A stretch of 64,000 nucleotides of DNA from Azospirillum canadense (lineage in GTDB: Bacteria > Pseudomonadota > Alphaproteobacteria > Azospirillales > Azospirillaceae). Where the stretch lies: assembly GCF_025961225.1 (NCBI RefSeq), contig NZ_JAOQNG010000010.1, positions 672,501 to 736,500 on the forward strand. Direction: 5' to 3'. The number at the start of each line of letters is the position of its first letter. Positions within the stretch are counted from its first letter, which is position 1. Under the pieces are notes generated by a model. It had not been told where the DNA came from, searched no databases, and worked only from the letters and a program-made list of their open reading frames with translations. Made by a program: the position numbers and the translations under genes. Positions 36,365 to 44,641 of this stretch are shown piece by piece.

Positions 36365-36541
36365 CTATCCGGAGATCACCAGAAGCGCCCCGTAGGCCGA
36401 AATGTGCATTTCGGCCCGGACGAGCTTGCCGTCGACTCCTTTCCACCAGCGTCCCGGTGCTTCCAGGAACTTGAATCCGTTGCGTTGCAGGAACGGGATC
36501 GCGTCCTCAGCGCTCAGGAAGTGCATCGTTTCTATGGACAT
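36365..36541 (-). CDS. Hypothetical small protein
   Basis: A 58-aa protein, MSIETMHFLSAEDAIPFLQR, then KFLEAPGRWWKGVDGKLVRA and a hydrophobic C-terminus (ISAYGALLVISG). The pattern looks like a small beta-rich fold. Not recognised. It lies 26 bases after the membrane micro-protein gene and may belong to the ubiTUV transcript. Confidence 0.55.
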   Translation of the reverse strand: MSIETMHFLSAEDAIPFLQRNGFKFLEAPGRWWKGVDGKLVRAEMHISAYGALLVISG

Positions 36542-36567
36542 GACTGTGCCTCGGCCGGTCATCCCCG

Positions 36568-36729
36568 TCACAGGATGGCGAGCAGCATCCCGAGAAGGGC
36601 GGCGATGACGACGAGGAAGATCGGATCGCCGGTGTGGAGCGCAGCTTCGATGCGCCGCAGGAGGAACGCCTTGTCCGGGCCTTTGCGGTGCGTCGGATCG
36701 GGGCGGAACGGGTAGGGATAGTAATGCAT
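36568..36729 (-). CDS. Small tail-anchored membrane protein
   Basis: A 53-aa protein starting MHYYPYPFRPDPTHRKGPDK. A basic helix (AFLLRRIEAALHTGDP) comes before one C-terminal membrane segment, IFLVVIAALLGMLLAIL, which ends the protein. It starts 19 bases after the ubiV stop, so it is likely cotranscribed. Function unknown. Confidence 0.6.
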   Translation of the reverse strand: MHYYPYPFRPDPTHRKGPDKAFLLRRIEAALHTGDPIFLVVIAALLGMLLAIL

Positions 36730-36748
36730 GATCGTGACTCTTCGTGGC

Positions 36749-37663
36749 TCAGGGGTGGACCGTGCCGACCCAGTCGGCGCCGGGCCGGTCGAGAAGGAAG
36801 CCGTTGGTGATGCCGGCCTCGCCGACGCGCTCCGCCACGCGGGCGTCCGCGTCGGCGCCGGACAGGGTGCCGTCGAGCACGGCGCGGAAAAGGCGCGCGA
36901 CCTCCACCATGTTGACCGTGTGGGGCGACAGGCGGAAACGGGACACGCCGAGGCTCCGCAAGGCGTCCAACCGGCCGGCGAGCGTGAGGTAGCGGCGCGA
37001 CAGCGTTTGCAGGCCGTTGACGGCCAGGAAGGGCTCGCCGTCCAGCGTGTCGACGGGAAGGCCGTCGGCGTCCTCTCCGCAGACGAACTGGCAGCCGTCC
37101 TTGTGAAGCCCGTGCGAGCGCGCGTGGTAGCAGCGGGCCGAGATGGCCAGCGGAATGCGGCCGAAGACCTGCACCTCCACCGCAACGCCGAGCGGGGCGG
37201 CGGCGGCAGCGATGGCGCGGACGGAGGATTCCGGCAATTCGGCAGGCAGCGTCACCGACGTGGCGCCGCGCGCAGCCAGCCAGGCCAGGGTGCCCTCGTT
37301 GTAGACGTTGACGTACGGCCCGACGGCGTGCGGGCGCCCGGCGAGGTGGAGCAGCGCGCCGGTGTCGTTCGCTTCGAACGCGACGCCTTCCATGGCGAGC
37401 AGGTCGCGGACGGCCGCCCGTTCCTTGTCGGTCGTCACCAGGATCGGGGTCGACAGCAGCACGCGCTTGCCGGCGGCGGTCAGCCGCTCGATCACGTCGG
37501 GCAGGTGGTCCGCAAAGAAAGGCGCGCGCTTGGAGCAGACAATCTCGCCGAGATGGACGGTGTCCACCGGTGCCTCGTCGGCAATGCGCGCGTAGAAGTC
37601 GCGCCAGGCGGCGAGCGGCCAATTGAACAGCAGTGGGCCCAGGGTGAGTTGTGGTGCGCTCAT
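36749..37663 (-). CDS. ubiV: O2-independent ubiquinone hydroxylation protein UbiV
   Basis: U32-family protein of 304 aa. With UbiU it forms an Fe-S complex that hydroxylates the quinone ring without oxygen, using prephenate as the oxygen donor in Escherichia coli. Family start LTLGPLLFNWPLAAWRDFYA and VDTVHLGEIVCSKRAPFFAD. Cysteines for a 4Fe-4S cluster are in EIVCSKR, ARCYHAR and DGCQFVC. Start placed at 37663 with AAAGAGG upstream; an ATG at 37681 overlapping the ubiU stop is also possible and adds six residues. Confidence 0.92.
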   Translation of the reverse strand: MSAPQLTLGPLLFNWPLAAWRDFYARIADEAPVDTVHLGEIVCSKRAPFFADHLPDVIERLTAAGKRVLLSTPILVTTDKERAAVRDLLAMEGVAFEANDTGALLHLAGRPHAVGPYVNVYNEGTLAWLAARGATSVTLPAELPESSVRAIAAAAAPLGVAVEVQVFGRIPLAISARCYHARSHGLHKDGCQFVCGEDADGLPVDTLDGEPFLAVNGLQTLSRRYLTLAGRLDALRSLGVSRFRLSPHTVNMVEVARLFRAVLDGTLSGADADARVAERVGEAGITNGFLLDRPGADWVGTVHP

Positions 37664-37677
37664 GGTTGGGGCCTCTT

Positions 37678-38664
37678 TCATCGCCAGCCGCGGGTGTAGG
37701 CGCCGGTGGTGTCGCGCCGGCCCTCGATCACGTCGGCCAATTGCGGCACCTCGGCCCGGCCGGTGCGGTCGAAGCTGTCCAGCGCCTGCCGGTAGGCGCC
37801 GACCACGGCGGCGATGTAGGCCTTGCCGCGCTGCCTCCCCTCGATCTTCAGCGCGCGAACGCCCGCGGCCTTCAGCTCCGGCAACAGCGCGATGGCGTTC
37901 AGGCTGGTCGGCTCCTCGAACAGGTAGGAGGCTTGGCCGCGCGCGACGAAGCGGCCCTTGCACAGGGTCGGATAGCCCGCGGCTTCGCCATCCTCGAATC
38001 GGTTGATGGTGAAATCTCCGAGCCGCGACACCAGGGTTGCGCCACGCGGTTCGTAACGGACATGGCTGGCCGGGGAGCACACGCCCTGCCGGTTCGGCGA
38101 CTGGCCGGTTGCGTAGGACGACAGGGAACAGCGCCCCTCCGCCATCGGGCAGAGGCCGCCGAAGACGAAGACCTCCGTCTCCACGCCGGTCTCCGCGGTC
38201 AGCCGGGCGATGTCCGGCACCGTTAGCACGCGCGGCAGGACCACGCGCCGGACGCCGAAAACATCGCGGTAGAGCGTCACGGCGTCGGCGTTGGCGGCCG
38301 ACGCCTGCACCGACAGGTGCAGCTTCAGTCGCGGGTGCCGGCGCGCGGCGTAGTCCAGCAGCCCGAAGTCGGCGAGGATCACCGCGTCGGCGCCGAGTGA
38401 CGCCGCTTGGTCCACCGCCTGATGCCAGGGGCCGGGGCTGCCGGCCGTTGGGTAGGTGTTGATGGCGATGAACAGCTTGCACCCGCGGCCGTGGGCGTAG
38501 GCGATGCCCTCCGCCATCTCGCGGACGGAGAAGTTCAGGCCGGGGAAGTTGCGCGCGTTGGTCGCGTCGCGGAATCCGCAATAGACGGCGTCCGCGCCGG
38601 CGTCGACGGCGGCGCGCAGGGCGGCCGGGGTCCCGGCCGGGCAGATCAGTTCGAAATGCGCCAC
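37678..38664 (-). CDS. ubiU: O2-independent ubiquinone hydroxylation protein UbiU
   Basis: U32-family partner of UbiV, 328 aa, starting with GTG at 38664 (VAHFELICPAGTPAALRAAV). Strong agreement with UbiU: DAVYCGFRDATNARNFPGLN, VQASAANADAVTLYRDVFGV, GGLCPMAEGRCSLSSYATGQ, GVCSPA and YPTLCKGR. The four cysteines in the last three blocks are the Fe-S ligands. It begins one base after the ubiT stop and has AGGGAG upstream. Confidence 0.95.
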   Translation of the reverse strand: MAHFELICPAGTPAALRAAVDAGADAVYCGFRDATNARNFPGLNFSVREMAEGIAYAHGRGCKLFIAINTYPTAGSPGPWHQAVDQAASLGADAVILADFGLLDYAARRHPRLKLHLSVQASAANADAVTLYRDVFGVRRVVLPRVLTVPDIARLTAETGVETEVFVFGGLCPMAEGRCSLSSYATGQSPNRQGVCSPASHVRYEPRGATLVSRLGDFTINRFEDGEAAGYPTLCKGRFVARGQASYLFEEPTSLNAIALLPELKAAGVRALKIEGRQRGKAYIAAVVGAYRQALDSFDRTGRAEVPQLADVIEGRRDTTGAYTRGWR

Positions 38665-38665
38665 G

Positions 38666-39307
38666 TCACGGCTCCCTGGATTCGACACGGGCGACCCGGC
38701 GCTCCAGCGCGTCGAGGCGCCGCGCTTCGGGGCGCAGAAGGGCCGACCGCAGGCCGCCCAGCGTTTCAGCAAGGCGGGCGGCGTGCCGACGTGCCTCGGG
38801 GCCGAAGCGGCCGATGGGGCCAGCGGCGGCGTCGATCTCGATGAGGAGGTCGATGTCTTCCCCGTCCAGCGCGTTGCGCAGGGCGACCACCAGCGCGGTG
38901 TCGCCAGCGATGGTCAGGTCGCGTCGGAAGAACAGCGCGTCGCCGTCGATCCGCCCCGCCGCGAGGTCGAGCAGGGCGCCGAAACGTCCGCGCACCACGG
39001 CGTCCGCGCTGGCGTCGACGGCGTCGCACAGGCGCAGCCGCAGCCCGCCAGGGCCGAGCCGAAGCAGCAGGCCTGAGGGCAGGTCCACCGGATCCACGAG
39101 CACCGTGGAGGCAGGCAGTTCCGCCAGGGCCTCCGCCGCGCGGGGATGGCGCCGGGCGAAGACCTGGGACAGCCGGTCGAGGACCGGATTGCCGAGGCGC
39201 GGGCCGACCGCGCGGGCCAGCCGCAAGGCGAGCGCCGCGACGGTCGTTTCCAACGGGCGTCCAATGCGGGACGTGCCCGCCGCCTCGTCATGGCTATGTG
39301 TCGACAT
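38666..39307 (-). CDS. ubiT: SCP2-domain lipid-binding protein UbiT
   Basis: A 213-aa accessory protein of anaerobic ubiquinone synthesis, thought to carry the polyprenyl intermediate. The central part (LPSGLLLRLGPGGLRLRLCD to GRFGALLDLAAGRIDGDALFFRRDLTIAGDTA) is an SCP2 domain, with the usual GD-x-L-F-F-x-R-x-L-x-I-x-GD-T motif. Start at 39307 follows AAAAGGA. First of ubiT-ubiU-ubiV. The leader carries a tandem 16-base repeat and, further up, an AT-rich operator-like site. Confidence 0.9.
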   Translation of the reverse strand: MSTHSHDEAAGTSRIGRPLETTVAALALRLARAVGPRLGNPVLDRLSQVFARRHPRAAEALAELPASTVLVDPVDLPSGLLLRLGPGGLRLRLCDAVDASADAVVRGRFGALLDLAAGRIDGDALFFRRDLTIAGDTALVVALRNALDGEDIDLLIEIDAAAGPIGRFGPEARRHAARLAETLGGLRSALLRPEARRLDALERRVARVESREP

Positions 39308-39362
39308 CGTGGTCCTTTTGCGCTTGCGGGTCGTCGGAGGACGCAAGGGCCGCCGGGCGCGC

Positions 39363-39394
39363 AGTCACGGGCGGAACAAGTCACGGGCGGAACA
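39363..39394. repeat. Tandem 16-bp repeat in the ubiT leader
   Basis: AGTCACGGGCGGAACA occurs twice without mismatch or gap (39363-39378 and 39379-39394), 56 bases upstream of ubiT. A period of 16 is not a helical repeat. It could be a recent duplication or a pair of protein sites. Confidence 0.9.
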
Positions 39395-39443
39395 CAGGGC
39401 TGCGATGTGCAGGCGATGGCGGTTCCGCTCATTGAAGGCGGGA

Positions 39444-39456
39444 ACTAATATATCAG
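39444..39456. promoter_or_regulatory. AT-rich operator-like site between ubiT and tcuA
   Basis: ACTAATATATCAG, with the same AATATATCA as the uxaB and kdgK operators. On the plus strand TTCCGC (39423-39428), 17 bases and TAATAT could form a promoter toward tcuA; on the minus strand no good -35 is seen. Which divergent operon it serves is unclear. Confidence 0.5.
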
Positions 39457-39531
39457 CGCTTCCGCGTCGAGGGGGACGCGTTAAGGTGTCGCAGGGGGGA
39501 CGCAGGGAATGTCCCGGTCTCGGCCGCGGCG

Positions 39532-40968
39532 ATGGTGCATAAAGCGCATCCCCCGGCGCGGCCCGTCCGCGCCTTCCGGTTCGATGAGCATATCGTGCGC
39601 CGTTGCGATGTCGTGGTGGTGGGCGGCGGGGCCGCCGCGCTGTGCGCCGCCATCTCCGCCCGCCGGTCGGGCGCGTCCGTTTTGATGCTGGAAAGCGCGC
39701 CAAAGGCTCTGCGCGGCGGCAACGCCCGCCACTCCCGCAATTTCCGGATCATGCACGACGGGCCGACGCCCTTCATCCAGGGGCGTTACGATGCCGATGA
39801 CGTTCGGTCCGATCTGCGCCGCGTGACGGGCGGGCGGATGGACGACGTGGTGGCGGACCGGCTGATCGGCGAGTCCGCGGGGATCGTGGGCTGGCTTTCG
39901 GAGAACGGCGTCCGCTTTCAGGACGCGGGCGACGGGAACCTGCCCTATTCCCGCAAGACGGCCTTCTTCCATGGCGGCGGGAAGGCGCTGGTGAACGCGC
40001 TGTATGAAACCGCGGCGCGGCTGGGCGTCGACATCCGCTATGACAGCGAGGTGTACTGGCTTGACCTGGGTGAAGGACTGGCGCCGTCGGTCACCGTCCG
40101 GTGCCTGGACGGCGAGCAGGTTCTGTCCGCCGGGGCGGTGGTCGCCGCGTCCGGCGGGTTCCAGGCCAACGGCGATTGGCTCCGGGAGTGTTGGGGGGCG
40201 GTGGCGGACCAGATCGTGACGCGCGGAACGCCCCACGCCACGGGGACGGTGCTGAAGGGCCTGCTGGACCTTGGGGCCGCGCCGGTCGGGGATGCGGGGT
40301 GCGGGCACATGGTGGCGGTGGACGCGCGGTCGCCCCGTTTTGATGGCGGCATCGTCACGCGGCTGGACGGCCTTGCGCAGGGAGTCGTGGTCGATCGGGA
40401 TGGGCGCCGCTTTGCGGATGAAGGGTCCGACATCGGGCCGACGCGCTTCTCCGTCTGGGGCGACCGCGTGGCGCGTTGCGCGGAAGGACTGGCATTTTCG
40501 ATCTTCGATTCGGTGATCGAGCGGCGCTTCCGCCCGTCGATCTTTCCGGCGATCCGGGCCGGAAGCGTTGGGGAGTTGGCGGTGGCGCTGGGGATCGCGC
40601 CGAAGGCGCTGGAACAGACGGTGGGCGCCTACAACGCCGCGATCCGATCCGGCGGCGGGCTGCCGGATTGGCGGACGGAGGGGCTCGATCCGCCGAAGAG
40701 TCGGCAGGCCGCGCCCATCGCCGTTCCGCCCTTCGGCGCCTACCCGGTGCGGGCGGGGCTGACCTCCACCCAACTCGGCGTCCGCGTCGACGAGCGGGCG
40801 CGCGTGCTGGATCGGTGCGGGATTCCGATGGACGGGATTTTCGCGGCCGGGGTGATCATGGCGCCCAACGTCATCGGCCGGGGCTACCTTGCCGGCATCG
40901 CCATGACCATCGGCGCCGTCTTCGGGCGCATCGCGGGGCGGGAGGCCGCGGCCCATGCGCGTCGATGA
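39532..40968 (+). CDS. tcuA: FAD-dependent tricarballylate dehydrogenase
   Basis: A 478-aa flavoprotein of the fumarate reductase/succinate dehydrogenase type. TcuA oxidises tricarballylate to cis-aconitate. The FAD-binding motif is VVVVGGGAAALCAAISA (about residues 27-43), with the second half at GIFAAGVIMAPNVIGRGYLA near the C-terminus. The start is unsure: the first 25 residues look nonconserved and the ATG at 39532 has no clear ribosome-binding site. It overlaps tcuB by 14 bases, and that pairing is the main support for the name; related 3-oxosteroid or other FAD dehydrogenases are the alternative. Confidence 0.85.
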   Translation: MVHKAHPPARPVRAFRFDEHIVRRCDVVVVGGGAAALCAAISARRSGASVLMLESAPKALRGGNARHSRNFRIMHDGPTPFIQGRYDADDVRSDLRRVTGGRMDDVVADRLIGESAGIVGWLSENGVRFQDAGDGNLPYSRKTAFFHGGGKALVNALYETAARLGVDIRYDSEVYWLDLGEGLAPSVTVRCLDGEQVLSAGAVVAASGGFQANGDWLRECWGAVADQIVTRGTPHATGTVLKGLLDLGAAPVGDAGCGHMVAVDARSPRFDGGIVTRLDGLAQGVVVDRDGRRFADEGSDIGPTRFSVWGDRVARCAEGLAFSIFDSVIERRFRPSIFPAIRAGSVGELAVALGIAPKALEQTVGAYNAAIRSGGGLPDWRTEGLDPPKSRQAAPIAVPPFGAYPVRAGLTSTQLGVRVDERARVLDRCGIPMDGIFAAGVIMAPNVIGRGYLAGIAMTIGAVFGRIAGREAAAHARR

Positions 40969-42073
40969 GGGCGCACCAGGTATGGACGCCGCGGAGGCCC
41001 GACGGGTGCTGGAGCTTTGCAACGCCTGCCAGTTCTGCGACGCCTATTGCGCCGTGTTCCCGGCGTTGAAGCGCCGGCGCGATGTGACGCTGGCGGATTT
41101 GGCATTCCTCTCCAACCTCTGCCACAGCTGCCGGACCTGCTACCACGCCTGCCAGTACGCGCCGCCGCACGGCTTCGACGTCAACGTGCCGCGGAGCCTG
41201 AGCTGGGTCCGGCATCGGACCTACCAGGACCATGTCTGGCCGCGGCCGCTGGCGCCGTGGTTCCGAAACGACGGACGGTTCGTGCTCGGCGTGCATTTGC
41301 TGGCCGTGGCGGTCTGCCTGGCGTTCGGCATCGTGTGGATTCCGCCGGAGGTCCTGCTGGGGCGGCACGTCGATCCCGGGGCCTTCTACCGGGTCGTGCC
41401 CTGGGGCCTCCTCGCCGGGAGCGCGGGGCTCGCGGTCGGATGGTCGTTGCTGGCAATCGGGGGCGCCATCCTGTCCTTCTGGCGCGGCATGGGACCGCTG
41501 CCGCCCGGTGTGGCGTGGCGGCCGGCCCTGCGCGAGGCCCTGCGCGACGCGGCGACCCTGCGCAACCTCGGGGGCGGGGGAGCGGGCTGCAACGATCGGG
41601 ACGAGCGATTCTCGCGGGCGCGGCGGCGGTTCCACCACGCCATGGCCTATGGCGTGGCCTCCTGCTTCGCCGCGACGGCCGTGGCGACCGTCTATGATCA
41701 TGCGCTGGGCTGGCCGGCGCCGTACCCGCTGCTCAGCGCGCCGGTGCTGCTGGGGACGCTGGGCGGGGTGGGCATCCTGATCGGAACCGCCGGACTGGCG
41801 TGGCTGAAGCGCGGCGCCGATCCGGGACCCGTCGCGCCGGAGCTGTCCGGCGCCGACCGGGCGCTTTTGGTCCAGCTGTTTCTAGTGGCCGCCAGCGGGC
41901 TGGCGCTGCTGGTCGCGCGGGAGACGCCCCTGATGGGGCCGCTTCTGCTGGTCCATCTGGGTGTCGTCCTCGCCCTGTTCGCGACGCTTCCCTACGGCAA
42001 GTTCCTGCACGCCCCGTTCCGCTTCGCCGCCCTGCTGCGCGCAGCGTTGGAGCGGCACGCAAGCGGCCGGTGA
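40955..42073 (+). CDS. tcuB: Tricarballylate utilisation protein TcuB
   Basis: A 372-aa membrane iron-sulfur protein that takes electrons from TcuA to the quinone pool. Two cysteine clusters, CNACQFCDAYCAVFP (about residues 22-36) and CHSCRTCYHACQYAPPHGFD (about 56-75), bind Fe-S centres. Six or so membrane segments follow, with His residues suited to heme b (HHAMAYG, LLVHLGV). An in-frame ATG at 40982 is an alternative start. No TcuC-type permease or TcuR regulator is next to it. Confidence 0.9.
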   Translation: MRVDEGAPGMDAAEARRVLELCNACQFCDAYCAVFPALKRRRDVTLADLAFLSNLCHSCRTCYHACQYAPPHGFDVNVPRSLSWVRHRTYQDHVWPRPLAPWFRNDGRFVLGVHLLAVAVCLAFGIVWIPPEVLLGRHVDPGAFYRVVPWGLLAGSAGLAVGWSLLAIGGAILSFWRGMGPLPPGVAWRPALREALRDAATLRNLGGGGAGCNDRDERFSRARRRFHHAMAYGVASCFAATAVATVYDHALGWPAPYPLLSAPVLLGTLGGVGILIGTAGLAWLKRGADPGPVAPELSGADRALLVQLFLVAASGLALLVARETPLMGPLLLVHLGVVLALFATLPYGKFLHAPFRFAALLRAALERHASGR

Positions 42074-42146
42074 TCCGGTGTAGGGATCGGTGGTGGCGGA
42101 GTCCTGTTCACGAATCAGGCCGCCGGGCCGATGCGCGTGCGGAAAC

Positions 42147-42326
42147 CTATTCGTCGGGCGCTCGGTCGTGCGCCCCCCCCCCGGGAGGCTCCGGGCTCGC
42201 CGCGACGCCGTGAAGGCGCTGGAGCAAGGCTTGTCGAACGGCGAGCAGCGCGCGATAACGCTCCCGGAGTTCCTGGGCTTTCGCGCGAAGGCGCCGCGAG
42301 TGCGCAAAGAGTTCCTCGTCGTCCAT
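42147..42326 (-). CDS. Small coiled-coil protein with G10 tract
   Basis: A 59-aa protein if started at MDDEELFAHSRRLRAKAQEL (42326). Residues 5-40 are a highly charged helix with Arg/Glu/Leu spacing that suggests a coiled coil. The last 15 residues (SPEPPGGGAHDRAPDE) are encoded across a run of ten G bases (plus-strand C at 42173-42182), where slippage would change the C-terminus. Family unknown. Reality as a gene is moderately likely. Confidence 0.45.
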   Translation of the reverse strand: MDDEELFAHSRRLRAKAQELRERYRALLAVRQALLQRLHGVAASPEPPGGGAHDRAPDE

Positions 42327-42411
42327 GCCCAGAGAAAACCACGGAGTGGGCCAGCGTTTCACGGCGGCAAAGGCGATATGTCTTCGGCGGAGCCCGTCCG
42401 ACGCGCCCTAT

Positions 42412-42456
42412 CATACGGCCGGCGCATAAACAGTTCCATGAACGGCCGGCCGTATG
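42412..42456. repeat. Perfect 12-bp inverted repeat
   Basis: CATACGGCCGGC (42412-42423) and GCCGGCCGTATG (42445-42456) are exact complements around a 21-base loop. It lies 80 bases beyond the last feo gene on the minus strand. No T-run follows on either strand, so it may be a protein-binding site or a second mRNA-end hairpin. The 42327-42537 gap holds nothing else apart from the hairpin at 42498. Confidence 0.6.
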
Positions 42457-42497
42457 CCTCTTTCGCACATGGCTGCGCCATGTTCTGTCGGGTTTGA

Positions 42498-42536
42498 ACC
42501 GGAGGCGATTGTCGGCTTCCATAAAACGCCTCCGGT
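42498..42536 (-). terminator. Hairpin right after the feo operon
   Basis: ACCGGAGGCG (42498-42507) pairs perfectly with CGCCTCCGGT (42527-42536), one base past the last feo stop codon on the minus strand. Only a weak tail (TTCAAA) follows, so it may protect the mRNA end rather than end transcription by itself. Confidence 0.55.
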
Positions 42537-42537
42537 A

Positions 42538-42702
42538 TCAGTGGCACCCGCCGCCGCCCTTCGGGCCGCAGCCGGTGCAGCGGCCGCAGGGGTTCGGCAC
42601 CGGCCGAGGCGATGCCTTGCGCCGAAAGGTCGGCAGGACGCGCCGCGCGAGCCAGCCCGCGGCCAGCGCGACGATCAGGTACACGATCAGGTCTTGTCCC
42701 AT
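42538..42702 (-). CDS. Cys-rich FeoB-associated small membrane protein
   Basis: A 54-aa protein, start at 42702 behind GGAGGGAT. One membrane segment (MGQDLIVYLIVALAAGWLAR) leads to a basic linker (RRVLPTFRRKASPRP) and a tail with four Cys, NPCGRCTGCGPKGGGGCH. It matches the size and layout of FeoB-associated Cys-rich membrane proteins, which take the place of FeoC in many bacteria. The Cys tail could bind iron or an Fe-S centre. It starts 15 bases after the feoB stop. Confidence 0.82.
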   Translation of the reverse strand: MGQDLIVYLIVALAAGWLARRVLPTFRRKASPRPVPNPCGRCTGCGPKGGGGCH

Positions 42703-42717
42703 GGCCGGATCCCTCCG

Positions 42718-44601
42718 TCACAGAAGGTGTGAGGCGATGCGGAAGGCCACGAAGGCCGCGCCGTAGGCCAGGGCGATCATGTAGGCGAACATGACGGCCG
42801 GCCAAAACCAGCCGTTCGTCTCCCGCCGCACGACCGACAGGGTGGCGAGGCATTGCGGGGCGAAGACGTACCAGGCGAGCAGCGACCGGGCTGTCGGCAG
42901 GCTCCAGGACCCCGCCAGCACGCCGGCGAGCGAGGCGTGCAGAGCCTCCCCGCTGCCGCTCAGCGCGTAGATGGTGCCCAGTACGCCCACCGCGACTTCC
43001 CGCGCCGCGATGCCGGGCACGAGCGCCACGGCGATCTGCCAGGGGAAGCCGATGGGTGCCAGCAGCGGTTCCAGCGCGTGGCCGATCATGCCGGCGACCG
43101 AATAATGAATGGCCGGCTCCGTCGCGCCATCCGGGGCTCCGGGGAAGCTCGCCAGGAACCACATCACGATCATCAGCGCGAAGATCGTCGTGCCGGCCCG
43201 CGCCAGAAAGACCTTCGCCCGCTCGAACAGGCCGAGCGCGATGTCGCGCGGGTTGGGCAGCCGGTAGGCCGGAAGCTCCATCAGCAACGGCTCGCGCGCC
43301 CCCCGGAAGACGGTGCGCTTCAGGACGAAGGCGACCGACAGGGCCGACAGGATGCCCGCCGCGTAGAGCGCGAACATCACCAGCCCCGGCAGCCCGACCA
43401 TGCCGCCCAGCACCGGCTCGTCCGGCACGAAGGCGGCGATCAGCAGCGTGTAGACGGGCAGGCGGGCCGAACAGGTCATCAGGGGGGCGATCATGATGGT
43501 CGCCAGCCGGTCGGCCCGATTCTCGATGGTGCGCGCGGCCATGACGCCGGGCACCGCGCAGGCGAAGCTGGACAGCAGCGGAATGAAGGCGCGCCCGTGC
43601 AGCCCGACCCCGCCCATCAACCGGTCTAGCAGGAATGCGGCGCGGGCCAGATAGCCGGTCGCCTCCAGCACCAGGATGAAGAAGAACAGCACGAGGATCT
43701 GCGGCAGGAAGATGACCACGCTGCCGACGCCGGCGATGATCCCGTCGGTCAGCAGGCTGCGCAGCGCGCCGTCCGGCAGGACCGTTCCGACCCAGTCCTT
43801 CAGCCCGCCGATGGCGCCGTCAATCAGCTCCATCGGGGCCGCAGCCCAGGCGAACACCGCCTGGAACATCAGGAACAGCACGGCGAACAAGAAGAACAGC
43901 CCGAAGACCGGGTGCAGCAGGACCGTGTCAACGCGCTGCGTCGCCAGCGGCGGCAGCCCGGCGTCGGTGACGCAGCGGGCGAGAATCGCCTCCACCTCCT
44001 GGTGGTAGGCGCGCAGCTCCCGCGAGGATGGCTCGCTCCACCGGCAAGGTTCCGCGGAGCTGGCGACGGACGCGACGGTCCGCTCGATCTCGTCCAGCAG
44101 GCCGGCGACCCCGCCGCTGCGGATGGCGACCGTTGGCACCACCGGCACGCCGAGCATGGCTGACAGCGCCGCCACGTCGATGCGGCAGCCGCGCTTGTCC
44201 GCCGCGTCCATCATGTTGAGCGCCAGGATGATCGGGCGGCCGAGCCGCTTCATCTCGACGACCAGCCGCAGGTTCAGGCGCAGGTTGGTGGCGTCGGCGA
44301 CGCAGACCAACGCGTCCGGCCCCTCTTCGTGCGCAAAGCGGCCGAGCACGACGTCGCGCGTCACCTCTTCGTCGGGGGAGCGGGCGCGCAGGCTGTAGGT
44401 GCCGGGCAGGTCGATCACCTGCACGCGGCGGCCGAGCGGGCCGACCGCATGGCCGGTCTTCCGCTCCACCGTCACGCCGGGATAGTTCGCCACCTTTTGG
44501 CGGGAGCCGGTGAGCGCGTTGAACAGCGCGGTCTTGCCGCAGTTGGGGTTGCCGACCAGCGCGATGCGCGGCGGCTCGACAGCGGATGCCTGGACCGACA
44601 T
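42718..44601 (-). CDS. feoB: Ferrous iron transporter FeoB
   Basis: A 627-aa GTP-dependent Fe2+ importer. N-terminal G domain: GNPNCGKT (residues 17-24), switch region NYPGVTVE, DLPGTYSL (G3), and LNMMD (G4, N-x-x-D). The membrane part has two gate domains with conserved Cys (LSSFACAVPGVMAAR and LMTCSARLPVYTLL). It is shorter than the 773-aa Escherichia coli protein, as is common in alphaproteobacteria. 40 bases after feoA. Confidence 0.97.
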   Translation of the reverse strand: MSVQASAVEPPRIALVGNPNCGKTALFNALTGSRQKVANYPGVTVERKTGHAVGPLGRRVQVIDLPGTYSLRARSPDEEVTRDVVLGRFAHEEGPDALVCVADATNLRLNLRLVVEMKRLGRPIILALNMMDAADKRGCRIDVAALSAMLGVPVVPTVAIRSGGVAGLLDEIERTVASVASSAEPCRWSEPSSRELRAYHQEVEAILARCVTDAGLPPLATQRVDTVLLHPVFGLFFLFAVLFLMFQAVFAWAAAPMELIDGAIGGLKDWVGTVLPDGALRSLLTDGIIAGVGSVVIFLPQILVLFFFILVLEATGYLARAAFLLDRLMGGVGLHGRAFIPLLSSFACAVPGVMAARTIENRADRLATIMIAPLMTCSARLPVYTLLIAAFVPDEPVLGGMVGLPGLVMFALYAAGILSALSVAFVLKRTVFRGAREPLLMELPAYRLPNPRDIALGLFERAKVFLARAGTTIFALMIVMWFLASFPGAPDGATEPAIHYSVAGMIGHALEPLLAPIGFPWQIAVALVPGIAAREVAVGVLGTIYALSGSGEALHASLAGVLAGSWSLPTARSLLAWYVFAPQCLATLSVVRRETNGWFWPAVMFAYMIALAYGAAFVAFRIASHLL

Positions 44602-44641
44602 GGCCGGCCTCCTTGAATTTTTTGGGGTGTGTGGCCGGGTT

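Noticed and set aside
36307-36395. Short plus-strand frame behind GGGAGGAG
   Set aside because: 24 codons, Arg/Pro-rich, runs into an opposite-strand gene; no support beyond the ribosome-binding site.
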